This document shows positions 9,121-19,260 of a DNA stretch of 55,527 bases, one piece after another (position 1 is the first letter of the stretch; every line of letters begins with the position of its first letter). Origin of the DNA: an uncultured Clostridia bacterium (GTDB lineage: Bacteria; Bacillota; Clostridia; Christensenellales; UBA1242). The position numbers and the translations under genes were made by a program. Below the pieces are notes generated by a model, which saw only the letters and a list, made by a program, of their open reading frames with translations, was not told the DNA's origin and did no database searches. The stretch spans positions 1 through 55,527 of the forward strand of contig CALWTS010000040.1 in assembly GCA_944384535.1 (NCBI GenBank). Reading direction: 5' to 3'.

Positions 9121-9795
9121 ATGAATAATACAACAGCAATTTCGTTACCAAATAATAGAGGGAAGATAATAGGAACATTATGTGGAGATGAATTTAACAA
9201 GTTTGAGGTAGAGGGTGAAAATTTTTATGAGGGGAAAATAGAAGTAGGCAGACTGTCAGAGACTGTAGATATTTTACCTTTTACCATATCAGAAAAATTG
9301 ATTAAAGGATATAACTTAAATTTAAAAATAGGAGAAAAGGTTGCTTTTGTTGGTGAGTTTAGAAGTTATAATAGGTTGGTTGATGGAAAAAGCAGGTTAA
9401 TATTATCATTCTTTGTGAAAGAGATTTTAGATAGTGTAAACGAAAATGATGATAATACGAATGAATTATCACTAACTGGTTATATTTGTAAAGAACCTGT
9501 TTATAGAACAACACCTTTTAATAGGCAAATTTGTGATATATTAATTGCTGTGAATAGACCTAATTTTAACAAGTCTGATTATATACCTTGTATATTGTGG
9601 GGACGAAATGCTAAGTTTATACAAAATCAAAAAGTTGGCACTAAAATTAATATAGTAGGAAGAATACAATCAAGAAAATATAAAAAGGAAATTGAAAGTG
9701 GTGTATTCGAAGAAAGAACAGCTTATGAAGTTTCTTGTCAAAAAATAACTATTGAAAATCAAGAAGAATCAAATGCTCAACAATTTGGTTCATAA
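9121..9795 (+). CDS. SSB-like protein with two OB folds
   Basis: The 224 residues look like two oligonucleotide-binding folds in tandem, about 8-105 and 112-215. The second carries SLTGYICKEPVYR, DILIAVNRP and DYIPCILWGRNAKF, close to the core of single-strand-binding proteins. The first is divergent but has the matching GEKVAFVGEF strand. There is no acidic DDDIPF-type tail, so it is unlikely to be the main replicative SSB. Such two-domain SSB-like proteins occur in Clostridia with unclear roles. It is translated from AAAAGGAGA just downstream of the deacetylase and probably shares its transcript. Confidence 0.8.
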   Translation: MNNTTAISLPNNRGKIIGTLCGDEFNKFEVEGENFYEGKIEVGRLSETVDILPFTISEKLIKGYNLNLKIGEKVAFVGEFRSYNRLVDGKSRLILSFFVKEILDSVNENDDNTNELSLTGYICKEPVYRTTPFNRQICDILIAVNRPNFNKSDYIPCILWGRNAKFIQNQKVGTKINIVGRIQSRKYKKEIESGVFEERTAYEVSCQKITIENQEESNAQQFGS

Positions 9796-9822
9796 AAAAA
9801 CACTTTTTTAAAGTGTTTTTTT
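9795..9822. terminator. Bidirectional intrinsic terminator
   Basis: AAAAAACACTTT and AAAGTGTTTTTT flank a 3-base loop between the OB-fold gene and the SPOR gene. Confidence 0.85.
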
Positions 9823-10576
9823 ATGAAGAAAAAGATTTGTATAATGCAAGCATTTCAGTATACCTATATTTTAAAAGAGATGAATAAGTTTGATTTGTTG
9901 AAACTAAAGTTCCGCTACATAGAGATTGACTAATCTGGTTCGCTTGGATTAAATAATCATAAATTATTTTAACATCTCCAGTCATTTTTTCTTGAAAAAT
10001 TATTTCATAATTTGCTAGTAAAGTTGATAATGCATTGTGATTATTGCTAACGGCTAATCTTGCAGAAATTTCATTGTACACACAAGTATCTAAACTTATT
10101 GCTATATCATAAATATTAAGGTAAAATTCTTGAAAAATGTTTAAAGATTTTGTTAAAATTTTTGATTCATCATTATTAAACGTTCCGGAAAGTTCAATAT
10201 TATTAAAATCTATTGATATAATTTCACTATCAATGTTTTGATTTGTTTTAATACTATTTTGAACAAGAGTAGCATCATTTTTATTTGCATAAACACTGCT
10301 TACAACATAATAATAATTTTCGTTTTTCCATACATATCCACCAGCACCGATGTTTTGAAAATCTTTTGCAATTGTTTTTGATTCGCTTTCAACTTGAGAT
10401 TTTCCTAGACAAAGAAAATATAATTCAAAAGAATTTGATTTTAAAGTTGTTGCATTATTATTCGTTTTTATGACTAATAAAGATAGGTAGTTTGCAATTA
10501 TTAAGCAAACTATTGTAAAAACTAAAGATAATGTAATTATTAGATATCTTTTTCTTTTTTTAAAAAAAGTTGGCAT
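9821..10576 (-). CDS. Membrane-anchored SPOR-domain protein
   Basis: A short basic N-terminus (FKKRKRYL) precedes one membrane helix at about residues 10-33, placing the rest outside the cell. Residues ~48-115 resemble a SPOR domain, including GAGGYVWKNENYYYVVSSVY and NDATLVQ; SPOR domains bind denuded glycan strands at division or spore septa. The remaining ~140 residues are helical with no family I recognise. The start is uncertain. ATG 10576 has AAGGAG about 14 bases upstream, which is far. An in-frame TTG at 10627 would add 17 residues without a ribosome site. Confidence 0.75.
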   Translation of the reverse strand: MPTFFKKRKRYLIITLSLVFTIVCLIIANYLSLLVIKTNNNATTLKSNSFELYFLCLGKSQVESESKTIAKDFQNIGAGGYVWKNENYYYVVSSVYANKNDATLVQNSIKTNQNIDSEIISIDFNNIELSGTFNNDESKILTKSLNIFQEFYLNIYDIAISLDTCVYNEISARLAVSNNHNALSTLLANYEIIFQEKMTGDVKIIYDYLIQANQISQSLCSGTLVSTNQTYSSLLKYRYTEMLALYKSFSS

Positions 10577-10665
10577 TATATATTGATTTAGCTCCTTATT
10601 AAATTTATATAATATAATGTATGACAAAATTATCTATTCTATGAGATATATATTAGTTAAAAAAT

Positions 10666-10694
10666 TTGCTAATTTACTGTTTTAATAGTATAAT
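10666..10694 (+). promoter_or_regulatory. groESL promoter
   Basis: TTGCTA (10666-10671), 17 bases, TATAAT (10689-10694). The ~80-base leader contains no CIRCE (TTAGCACTC-N9-GAGTGCTAA) and no CtsR box. Confidence 0.75.
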
Positions 10695-10783
10695 TATTAT
10701 GGTAATTATTGTATAAATTTTGTATATAAAAAAGGAATTATCAATAGTTTTATCATATATTATTAAGGTTTAAGGAGGAAATG

Positions 10784-12693
<1,910 letters not shown>

Positions 12694-12745
12694 AATAAGA
12701 TTTTTTCTTGTTTAAGGATTAATTTTCTAAATCTAAATTTGTATA

Positions 12746-12773
12746 TTGACATTTAGAAGTTACATGGTATAAT
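12746..12773 (+). promoter_or_regulatory. Strong promoter of the 137-residue unknown gene
   Basis: TTGACA (12746-12751), 16 bases, TATAAT (12768-12773) with an upstream TGG (extended -10). The in-frame ATG at 12772 lies inside the -10 and cannot be the start. Confidence 0.8.
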
Positions 12774-12792
12774 GATTACAGGAGGAGAGTTT

Positions 12793-13206
12793 ATGAAAGT
12801 TAGGCATTTTGCTGAGATTTATTATTCGGGGGCTTTTTTTACTGAAAGCGAAAAAGTTGAAATTGAGTCTAATAATATAAAAAGTGTTAAAATTCCAGAT
12901 TATGCTGTTGGAGTAGTTTTATTTGATGTACTAGAAAGTGAAGTTGAACATGAAGGTAAAAAGTATATATTAAAAAGTAGTGAAAGACTTAATGCACAAA
13001 AATACTATGTTGGAAGGTTTTTGACAATTGATGATGTCGCACGTGAATATGGAGAGAATTCTACTCTTTATAGTAACATTGTTGCAAATCATTTTGATGG
13101 TGCTGTTGTTTCAAAATCTGGATTTTGTCAAGGCATAAAAGAAAGTGACAAAAAGTTTGTTATTGATCCAAAGTCTTTAGAAACTGATGATGTTGAAAAT
13201 GAATAG
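12793..13206 (+). CDS. Conserved-looking hypothetical protein, 137 residues
   Basis: I do not recognise a family. The protein is soluble, acidic and mixed alpha/beta, with no signal peptide, membrane helix or Cys pairs. It begins MKVRHFAEIYYSGAFF, has a central GKKYILKSSERLNAQKYYVGRFLTID segment and ends in an acidic tail. Start 12793 is fixed by GGAGGAG 6-7 bases upstream and by the promoter, which excludes the earlier ATG. The near-consensus promoter suggests abundant expression. It is monocistronic, between groEL and a bidirectional terminator. A 9-bp hairpin without a T tract lies at about 13226-13256. Confidence 0.75.
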   Translation: MKVRHFAEIYYSGAFFTESEKVEIESNNIKSVKIPDYAVGVVLFDVLESEVEHEGKKYILKSSERLNAQKYYVGRFLTIDDVAREYGENSTLYSNIVANHFDGAVVSKSGFCQGIKESDKKFVIDPKSLETDDVENE

Positions 13207-13286
13207 AATTTCAAGCAATATTTTAAAACAATTGTAAATTCAATTATTGTTTTATAGTAGGAGATTTTTTATCTAGAGTTTAGTAT

Positions 13287-13330
13287 AAGAAAAGAACTTT
13301 ACATGAATTGTAAAGTTCTTTTCTTATTTT
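13287..13330. terminator. Bidirectional intrinsic terminator with a 17-bp stem
   Basis: The arms 13287-13303 and 13309-13325 are fully complementary around a 5-base loop, followed by T-rich sequence on both strands. Confidence 0.88.
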
Positions 13331-14109
13331 TTTCTATAAAAAATTTTATTTAAAACCTTAAGGACAAAGGATTTTGGGAAGAATTTTTGAATTTGATACA
13401 TGATTTTATTTCTGGTTCCCATAACATATTGTGGTTTTAATTTACGTTTACTTATAATTTTTGTTATAATCTTTGTTGCTTTTTCGACAGACATTCGTTT
13501 ATTTTCACGATTATCAATTCTATCGGCAGATAGTTTTATTGCATTTCCATATCTCTCATTTGTATCATAATTTTTTTGCCTATTTTTAGTAAAGTTTGTT
13601 TTTATGTCGCAAGGACAAATTGCAGTTGATTGTATTTTTGTTTGAGATAATTCCATTCTTAAGCAGTCATTCAACATACTTATTGCTGCTTTACTTGAAC
13701 AATAAAAAGATCTAAAAGGGAGAGGAAATAATGCACATGCAGAACTTATGTTAATAATTTTTCCATTAGGGTTTAAAATAGGTAAGACAAGTTGAATTGC
13801 ATAAATTGTTCCAAATACATTCACAGCATATTCTTTTTCTATTTGCTCTTGACCAATTAATTCAATAGCTCCACTTAATCCAAAACCAGCACAATTAATC
13901 AGCATGTCTACTTGTTTATAATTTTCTTTGATATTTTCAAAAACTTTTTCAAGTGATTTTTTATCAGAAATATCAATACAATAATCATCATCACACAGAC
14001 TAATTCCTATTACTTTATTTTCTTTTTTTTCATAGTATTCACGTAATGATTTTCCTATACCGCTTGAAGAACCAGTAATAATAATTACTTTTTTATCATT
14101 TTTTTTCAT
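13324..14109 (-). CDS. Short-chain dehydrogenase/reductase (SDR)
   Basis: This is a classical SDR oxidoreductase of 261 residues. The nucleotide loop TGSSSGIG (12-19), the NCAGFG motif, the active-site serine in ISSACAL and the Y-x3-K pair in FYCSSKAA are all present, so it should be active. The substrate cannot be read from sequence. The C-terminal ~30 residues are basic and hydrophobic (KIMYQIQKFFPKSF) and may touch the membrane, as in SDRs acting on lipids. AAGGAG precedes the ATG. It is a single-gene unit on the minus strand. Confidence 0.9.
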   Translation of the reverse strand: MKKNDKKVIIITGSSSGIGKSLREYYEKKENKVIGISLCDDDYCIDISDKKSLEKVFENIKENYKQVDMLINCAGFGLSGAIELIGQEQIEKEYAVNVFGTIYAIQLVLPILNPNGKIINISSACALFPLPFRSFYCSSKAAISMLNDCLRMELSQTKIQSTAICPCDIKTNFTKNRQKNYDTNERYGNAIKLSADRIDNRENKRMSVEKATKIITKIISKRKLKPQYVMGTRNKIMYQIQKFFPKSFVLKVLNKIFYRKK

Positions 14110-14227
14110 TTTTTCTCCTTAATCATATTTTATTTATAAAAGTATATAATAAATATTGAAAAGTACAAAATAATTTGACTTATTTTTATAGGCATGTTAG
14201 AATTGTCTTAATTTTTAAAGGTGGATA

Positions 14228-14713
14228 ATGAATAGGACTAAAAAAATATTAATTATTTTTGCAATAATATTTAATTTTGGAAGTATAGGATTACAGATAT
14301 ATAACATTGTTCAATGGTTTATGATGAAACCGCAGAGTCGAACTCCGGTCTTTTACTTAGTGTTTGACTTCATTACAATAATTGCATTGATTGCTGTTGC
14401 TGTTTTGTTAATTATGTGTCTTTGGGACAATGGGAAATATTTTAGAGCGAGATATGGTTGTTACATGACGGCTTTAGTCATCTCAATTATTATGAACTTA
14501 TTTTCTCTTGCAACAATTTTCTTAATTTCTACAATGTTTATTTCGGATTGGGAGTGGACAAAAACAAAAGAAGATAAAACAGTTAATATAGATAAAAATG
14601 TTGATGTAATTTTTCAAACAAAAGAGGAAAAAATTAATTTATTAAGGCAGAAAAAGGAAAGAGGAGAAATTACAGAGGAAGAGTTTCAAGAAGAATTAAT
14701 GAAACTTTTATAA
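14228..14713 (+). CDS. Small membrane protein with a C-terminal SHOCT-like motif
   Basis: Three membrane segments are predicted at about residues 7-28, 41-64 and 79-106. After a charged linker, residues ~134-161 (EKINLLRQKKERGEITEEEFQEEL) match the SHOCT motif, a short helical pair found at the ends of many bacterial membrane and oligomeric proteins. No catalytic motif is visible. GGTGG lies close to the ATG. It converges on tadA, with a shared terminator overlapping both gene ends. Confidence 0.78.
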   Translation: MNRTKKILIIFAIIFNFGSIGLQIYNIVQWFMMKPQSRTPVFYLVFDFITIIALIAVAVLLIMCLWDNGKYFRARYGCYMTALVISIIMNLFSLATIFLISTMFISDWEWTKTKEDKTVNIDKNVDVIFQTKEEKINLLRQKKERGEITEEEFQEELMKLL

Positions 14714-14740
14714 AACGAGTAACTTTAGTTACTCGTTTTT
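14712..14740. terminator. Bidirectional intrinsic terminator
   Basis: AAAACGAGTAACT and AGTTACTCGTTTT are perfect arms between the SHOCT-like gene and tadA; the hairpin covers the last codons of tadA. Confidence 0.88.
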
Positions 14741-15181
14741 GTTTCTTTTTGATTTAAAAAAGTTGGTAAGAAGATTAGAACAAATATTTTCATATTCCAA
14801 ATTTTGGATTAAATTTACAGTATGATTAAGTCTACTACTTTGCAGAATAGTCGAGCAAAGATTATCATTTGACGTTTTCTCTTTAGCACCAAATATTACT
14901 TTACTTATTCTTGCGTTGGATATTGCACCGGCACACATAGGACAGGGTTCAAGTGTTACATACATTTCGGCATTTTCTAATCGCCAAGATTTTAATTTTT
15001 TACAAGCTTTTTCAATTGCTATAATTTCAGCATGTTTGGTGGCATTTTGTAAAGTTTCACGCATGTTATGCCCCCGTGAGATAATTTTATTATCAATTAC
15101 AATTATTGCACCTATTGGTACTTCATTTTTTTTAAAACTTTTTATTGCTTCTTTTATTGCTTCTTTCATAAAATCTTTCAT
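14729..15181 (-). CDS. tadA: tRNA-specific adenosine deaminase TadA
   Basis: TadA converts adenosine to inosine at wobble position 34 of tRNA-Arg(ACG). The zinc and catalytic residues are intact: His50 and Glu52 in HAE, and Pro79-Cys80-x2-Cys83 in EPCPMCAGA. The 150 residues fit the family. The ATG has no recognisable Shine-Dalgarno; instead a TTTACA/TAAAAT promoter ends 6 bases before it, so the message may be leaderless. An in-frame ATG four codons later (15169) is an alternative. The gene diverges from a CPBP protease gene with a similar leaderless arrangement. Confidence 0.94.
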   Translation of the reverse strand: MKDFMKEAIKEAIKSFKKNEVPIGAIIVIDNKIISRGHNMRETLQNATKHAEIIAIEKACKKLKSWRLENAEMYVTLEPCPMCAGAISNARISKVIFGAKEKTSNDNLCSTILQSSRLNHTVNLIQNLEYENICSNLLTNFFKSKRNKNE

Positions 15182-15187
15182 GTCTAT

Positions 15188-15216
15188 ATTTTAAATTATT
15201 TTAACTATAATGTAAA
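15188..15216 (-). promoter_or_regulatory. tadA promoter, consistent with a leaderless message
   Basis: Reading the minus strand: TTTACA (15216-15211), 17 bases, TAAAAT (15193-15188), then six bases and the tadA ATG. The expected transcript start falls on the start codon. Confidence 0.65.
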
Positions 15217-15224
15217 CTGTTTAG

Positions 15225-15253
15225 TTGTGTTTTAAATATTTATGTAGTATAAT
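15225..15253 (+). promoter_or_regulatory. Promoter of the first CPBP gene, consistent with a leaderless message
   Basis: TTGTGT (15225-15230), 17 bases, TATAAT (15248-15253), then six bases and the GTG codon at 15260. Confidence 0.65.
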
Positions 15254-15259
15254 AAAGGG

Positions 15260-16222
15260 GTGAAAGAAAATAAAATAGAAGTTTTTAAAAGATGTTCTTA
15301 TAGAGATGATGATAGCGGAAAAGTGTTTTTAGCAAGTTTAATTTGTCCATTAATAATAACACTCATTTTTTCGATGATTGCTACACAAATTTCTACACAA
15401 AGAGAAATCAATATTTCGCAAGTTACTTCTAATTTGTGGTTTGTGTCAATTTATGCTCTGATGAATTTTATCGTAAATATACTTATTTTTTTTATCTATA
15501 ATAGTATTAATAAAATTTCAATAAATGCATCAAAAATAAAATTTAAATTTTCTTGGAAAACATATTTGATAGTAATATTAATTGGTATAGTTTCACTATT
15601 TGGAATACAATATTTTATTCAATCGGTGAATGATTTTTTGAGTTTAATAGGTATTCCTATGGATGGTGGGGTAACAATAAATCCAACAGATTTTGGAACA
15701 TTTATTTTAGCAACATTTTTGTTAGCGGTTTTACCAGCAATAAGCGAAGAATTACTTTTTAGAGGGATTGTTTTTAATGGATTGAGATCTCGTATTTCAG
15801 ATTGGGGAGCAGTTGTTTTATCTTCATTAATGTTTGCATTAATGCATGGGAATCTATTACAACTTGTTTATCCATTTATATTAGGTATGGTAATGGCATG
15901 GATAGTAATGAGGACAGGTTCTATTGTCGCATCAATGATAATCCATTTTACAAATAACTTTTTAGTAGTTGTTTTTGCTTATATTGAAAATACTACAGGG
16001 TGGTCAGTGCAACTACCAAGTCAGTGGTGGTTTTACTTATTATCGTTGATTTTGTTAGCATTAACATTTTTAGTGTATTTTTTAATAGATAAATTTTATT
16101 TTAGACATAAGAATAAAGAAGATGTTGAAAAAATTTCAACTAAATTTTCAATATACAATTATATTGCCTTAGGAATTTCTATATTTATTTTAATTCTAAA
16201 TACCATAACTTTATTTGCTTAA
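15260..16222 (+). CDS. CPBP-family intramembrane metalloprotease (first of two)
   Basis: This is a polytopic membrane protein with about eight helices and the CPBP/Abi signature: EExxxR at residues 163-168 (EELLFR), a following FALMHGN and a late IIHFTNNF. These glutamates and histidines build the intramembrane active site of CAAX-protease-like enzymes. Known members process lipidated or bacteriocin-related peptides; the substrate here is unknown. A GTG start at 15260 fits the promoter position, although GGGG overlaps it with no usable spacing, so initiation may be leaderless. A second CPBP gene lies 167 bases downstream behind its own promoter. Confidence 0.88.
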   Translation: MKENKIEVFKRCSYRDDDSGKVFLASLICPLIITLIFSMIATQISTQREINISQVTSNLWFVSIYALMNFIVNILIFFIYNSINKISINASKIKFKFSWKTYLIVILIGIVSLFGIQYFIQSVNDFLSLIGIPMDGGVTINPTDFGTFILATFLLAVLPAISEELLFRGIVFNGLRSRISDWGAVVLSSLMFALMHGNLLQLVYPFILGMVMAWIVMRTGSIVASMIIHFTNNFLVVVFAYIENTTGWSVQLPSQWWFYLLSLILLALTFLVYFLIDKFYFRHKNKEDVEKISTKFSIYNYIALGISIFILILNTITLFA

Positions 16223-16333
16223 AATAAAATTTTGTAAATAGTAATTTTATTTATTTAATCTTTATATTATATAATATCGTTAAGATTTAGCGATGTTTTT
16301 GCTTGACCTTAAATAATAGATTTTAAGTTTTAC

Positions 16334-16362
16334 TTGAAATATTTTGTTAATATGGTTATAAT
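16334..16362 (+). promoter_or_regulatory. Promoter of the second CPBP gene and rlmH
   Basis: TTGAAA (16334-16339), 17 bases, TATAAT (16357-16362); AAGGAG at 16379-16384 follows. Confidence 0.72.
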
Positions 16363-16389
16363 GTAATAAGCTAGAAATAAGGAGAATGA

Positions 16390-17532
16390 ATGTCAATAAA
16401 GAACAAACTAACAAGAAGTGTATTATACTGTTATCTTCCGATAGTAGTTCTTTTTGCAGTTTTAAGGATGTTATCTACATTTGGAGTTTTTAGTTTTTTA
16501 GGAAAGACAGGAAGTTATATAATTAATGCGTTTATTCAAATAGGACTCTTGTTTACGGTTTCGGTTTTTCTTTTTTCCTTTCTGCAAAAAAACAAAATTA
16601 AAGATACCTTTAATTTTTATGGCTATAGGAAGATGTCTTTTAAAGCGGTTTTGATTTCTGTATTAATTGGAATTATAATATATGTATTAAATATATTTGT
16701 TGCTTCTTTTTTTAATAATATATTAAGCTTATTTGGTTATAAATTTCAATCCAGTTCAATTTTAAAATCTTATCCTGTGTGGTTGCTATTTGTCAACATA
16801 TTCATAACAGCGGTTTTACCTGCTGTTTGTGAAGAGACAGCACATAGAGGAATGTTGTTAAAAGGATTATCTCCACTTGGAAGAAAAAAAGCAATCATAA
16901 TATCTGCAATTTTATTTGGTTTATTGCATATGAATATTGAACAATTTTTTTATGCAACAATCATAGGAGTGGTTTTAGGATATATAAGTACCGTATGTGA
17001 AACTATTTATCCTGCAATTATTATTCATTTTATGAATAATGCAATAAGTGTTTTTATGGGATTTTCGCAGGTAAATAATTTAGGGTTTGATTTTCTTTTT
17101 ACTTGGATAAATAATAGTCTTGTAAATAATCCTGTGCTTGGTTTTATTTTTATGTTATTATTTATTTCACTTTTGCTAATATCTCTTAAGTATTTAATAA
17201 AACTATTATTTAAAAATACTTCATTTAAAAGAATGAGCAAGTTGCAAGAAGAATTATTTAAAGTATTTGCACGTGAAGCATATTTAAGAGAGTTAGAAGA
17301 TATGGCAAATGGTAAAATAACTCAAAATGTAGCAACTATTTCATTTGAAGATTTTGATAAACTGTATAAGTCAAAAAGTATTGATATTGGACAAATAAGC
17401 CAAATAGAAAATCAATACTTATACAATAACGAAATGTATAAGATGGATAAAGTTACAAAAATTTTATTAATAGCAGTTTTTCTTCTTTCTGGAATGATTA
17501 CATTTTTTACATTTATTTGGGGGATTTTATGA
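16390..17532 (+). CDS. CPBP-family intramembrane metalloprotease (second of two)
   Basis: 380 residues with about eight membrane helices and EExxxR at residues 148-153 (EETAHR), then FGLLHMN and IIIHFMNNAIS, the CPBP metal-site order. It shares only motif-level similarity with its upstream neighbour, so this is an old or independent pairing. Unlike the first copy it has a soluble insert at about 275-350 before a final helix. AAGGAG lies 5 bases before ATG 16390; an ATG at 16386 is out of frame. Its stop overlaps the rlmH start codon (ATGA), so the two are translationally coupled. Confidence 0.88.
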   Translation: MSIKNKLTRSVLYCYLPIVVLFAVLRMLSTFGVFSFLGKTGSYIINAFIQIGLLFTVSVFLFSFLQKNKIKDTFNFYGYRKMSFKAVLISVLIGIIIYVLNIFVASFFNNILSLFGYKFQSSSILKSYPVWLLFVNIFITAVLPAVCEETAHRGMLLKGLSPLGRKKAIIISAILFGLLHMNIEQFFYATIIGVVLGYISTVCETIYPAIIIHFMNNAISVFMGFSQVNNLGFDFLFTWINNSLVNNPVLGFIFMLLFISLLLISLKYLIKLLFKNTSFKRMSKLQEELFKVFAREAYLRELEDMANGKITQNVATISFEDFDKLYKSKSIDIGQISQIENQYLYNNEMYKMDKVTKILLIAVFLLSGMITFFTFIWGIL

Positions 17533-17987
17533 TAAATGTAAAAATTGTTTGTGTTGGTAATTTAAAAGAAAGATTTTGGAAAGACGCAGCAGATGAGTAT
17601 CTAAAAAGGTTGACAAAATTTTGTAAAATAAAAGTAATTGAAATTCAAGAACAAAACAAATACCAAGATGTTAATAAAATAATAGAATTGGAAGGTAAAA
17701 AGATTATTGAAAATCTAGAAGGGGAAAATTATCTATTAGATATTTATGGAAAAGAATATACTAGCGAAGAATTTGCATCTTTAATTGAAAAAGAAACTCT
17801 AAAAACAAGTATAATAACATTTGTAATAGGTGGATCATATGGGGTTAGCGATGATGTGAAGAAAAAGATAAGTAATAAAATTTCTTTTGGCAAGGTTACT
17901 TATCCCCATAATTTAGCAAGAATCATATTATTAGAACAAATTTACAGATCTTTTATGATTGAAAGTGGTGCAAGATATCATAAATAA
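17529..17987 (+). CDS. rlmH: 23S rRNA pseudouridine-1915 N3-methyltransferase RlmH
   Basis: RlmH is a SPOUT-fold dimer that methylates pseudouridine 1915 in helix 69 of 23S rRNA, using SAM on the assembled 70S ribosome. FVIGGSYGVSDDV (the SAM-binding knot), TYPHNLARIILLEQIYRSF and the C-terminal RYHK match the family. The ATG at 17529 overlaps the upstream stop and gives the typical ~152 residues; GGGGG lies upstream. No clear terminator follows in the ~140 bases before the convergent DUF378 gene. Confidence 0.95.
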   Translation: MINVKIVCVGNLKERFWKDAADEYLKRLTKFCKIKVIEIQEQNKYQDVNKIIELEGKKIIENLEGENYLLDIYGKEYTSEEFASLIEKETLKTSIITFVIGGSYGVSDDVKKKISNKISFGKVTYPHNLARIILLEQIYRSFMIESGARYHK

Positions 17988-18127
17988 TTTTATATTAGAT
18001 TAAAAAAGAAGATTGTAAAAATACAACTTAAGAATATAGTCAATAAACATATAATTGAAATATTTTTATACATTTTAACACCTTTTTGAAAAATTTGAAT
18101 ATAATAATCATAAATAAACTTAGTGTT

Positions 18128-18577
18128 TTATTTATCATCAAGATATTCATCTAACAAACTTTTGCGATGAATATTTTGGTCATTTTGATGTTTTTTATAG
18201 AATTCATCATAAGAATCATCTAAATAAAACTCATCATTTGCAAACTCATCATTTGCTTCTACATTAACGTTGGCGGGAATATTTTCTAATTTATCATCAT
18301 AATGACTTTTAAGTTTGTGCTTTTTACTAAGTTTGTTAATATTTTCTATTACATTTTCATTGTTTCTTTTGGAGAATACTGCGATTGTTCCTTTACCTTT
18401 AATAAGTTTATAAATAAGAAAAGCACTTGAGGCGCCAATTATGATATAAATTATCCTTGAAAAGATTGAAGCTTGATAGCCAAAAATTCCTGCAATAAAA
18501 TCGTATTGAAGAAGTCCTATCATAAGCCAATTTATACTTCCAATCAAGGTTAAAATAAAAGAAATAATTGTAAACAT
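18128..18577 (-). CDS. DUF378-family membrane protein with an acidic tail
   Basis: Residues 1-~65 carry two membrane helices in the DUF378 pattern: IGSINWLMIGLL, a QASIFSRIIYIIIGAS second helix and LIYKL. About 85 further residues are hydrophilic, with an acidic run repeating NDEF and DEFY. Family members are usually only ~70 residues, so the tail is an addition. ATG 18577 is preferred because GGAGG is 9 bases upstream; a TTG at 18583 would be only 3 bases from it. Function is unknown. Confidence 0.8.
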   Translation of the reverse strand: MFTIISFILTLIGSINWLMIGLLQYDFIAGIFGYQASIFSRIIYIIIGASSAFLIYKLIKGKGTIAVFSKRNNENVIENINKLSKKHKLKSHYDDKLENIPANVNVEANDEFANDEFYLDDSYDEFYKKHQNDQNIHRKSLLDEYLDDK

Positions 18578-18644
18578 AAACAAAATCCTCCATATAAATT
18601 ATCTGCATTAAAAATAAAAAAAATTCTAAATTTAATAAAAAAAA

Positions 18645-18673
18645 TTGACTAAAATATTAAAAATGGATATAAT
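18645..18673 (+). promoter_or_regulatory. greA promoter
   Basis: TTGACT (18645-18650), 17 bases, TATAAT (18668-18673). Confidence 0.78.
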
Positions 18674-18706
18674 AAATGACTGTTAAACATTAAAAGGAGT
18701 TCAACT

Positions 18707-19168
18707 ATGACACATTTTTTAACACCTGAGGGTAAAAAACAATTAGAAGATAAGCTTAATTATTACAAGCAAGTAAAGAGATTTGAAGTAAGCAAAAAAA
18801 TAGGTATAGCAAGAGAGTTTGGTGACTTGTCTGAGAACTCTGAATATGATGCGGCAAAAGAAGAACAAGCGCAAGTAGAAGCAGAAATTAGTGAAATGGA
18901 AGATATTCTTTTGAACTGCCAAATTGTAAAACAAACAGCAAATGATGGTACTGTAAATATAGGTTCCAGTGTAAAACTATATGATGAAGAATTTGATGAG
19001 GAGTTAACTTATAAAATATTAGGTTCAACAGAAAGTGATCCTGTAAATGGTATTATTAGCAACAACTCTCCAGTTGGTGCAGCTTTATTAGGACATAAAA
19101 AGGGAGATACTATAAAGATAAAATTAGATGGTGGGGAAATTATATACAAGATATTAGAAGTCAAATAA
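18707..19168 (+). CDS. greA: Transcription elongation factor GreA
   Basis: GreA inserts its coiled coil into the RNA polymerase secondary channel and stimulates transcript cleavage to rescue backtracked complexes. The N-terminal coiled coil contains the tip motif EFGDLSENSEYDAAKEEQ with the key acidic residues. The C-terminal FKBP-like domain ends with SPVGAALLGHKKGD. The 153 residues are normal. AAAAGGAG precedes the ATG, and the gene has its own promoter. Confidence 0.97.
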   Translation: MTHFLTPEGKKQLEDKLNYYKQVKRFEVSKKIGIAREFGDLSENSEYDAAKEEQAQVEAEISEMEDILLNCQIVKQTANDGTVNIGSSVKLYDEEFDEELTYKILGSTESDPVNGIISNNSPVGAALLGHKKGDTIKIKLDGGEIIYKILEVK

Positions 19169-19204
19169 TATATACAATTTATGTAATATTTGATATGTAT
19201 TTTC

Positions 19205-19233
19205 TTGCAAAAAATTCTACAATATAGTATAAT
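19205..19233 (+). promoter_or_regulatory. Promoter of the 312-residue membrane protein gene
   Basis: TTGCAA (19205-19210), 17 bases, TATAAT (19228-19233). Confidence 0.72.
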
Positions 19234-19260
19234 GAACTTAGGATAAATGAATTTAGGATA

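Noticed and set aside
10628..10780. CIRCE element before groES
   Set aside because: The TTAGCACTC-N9-GAGTGCTAA pattern was looked for and is not present on either strand.
12772..12792. Upstream ATG as start of the 137-residue gene
   Set aside because: It lies inside the -10 box of the gene's own promoter; GGAGGAG serves the ATG at 12793.
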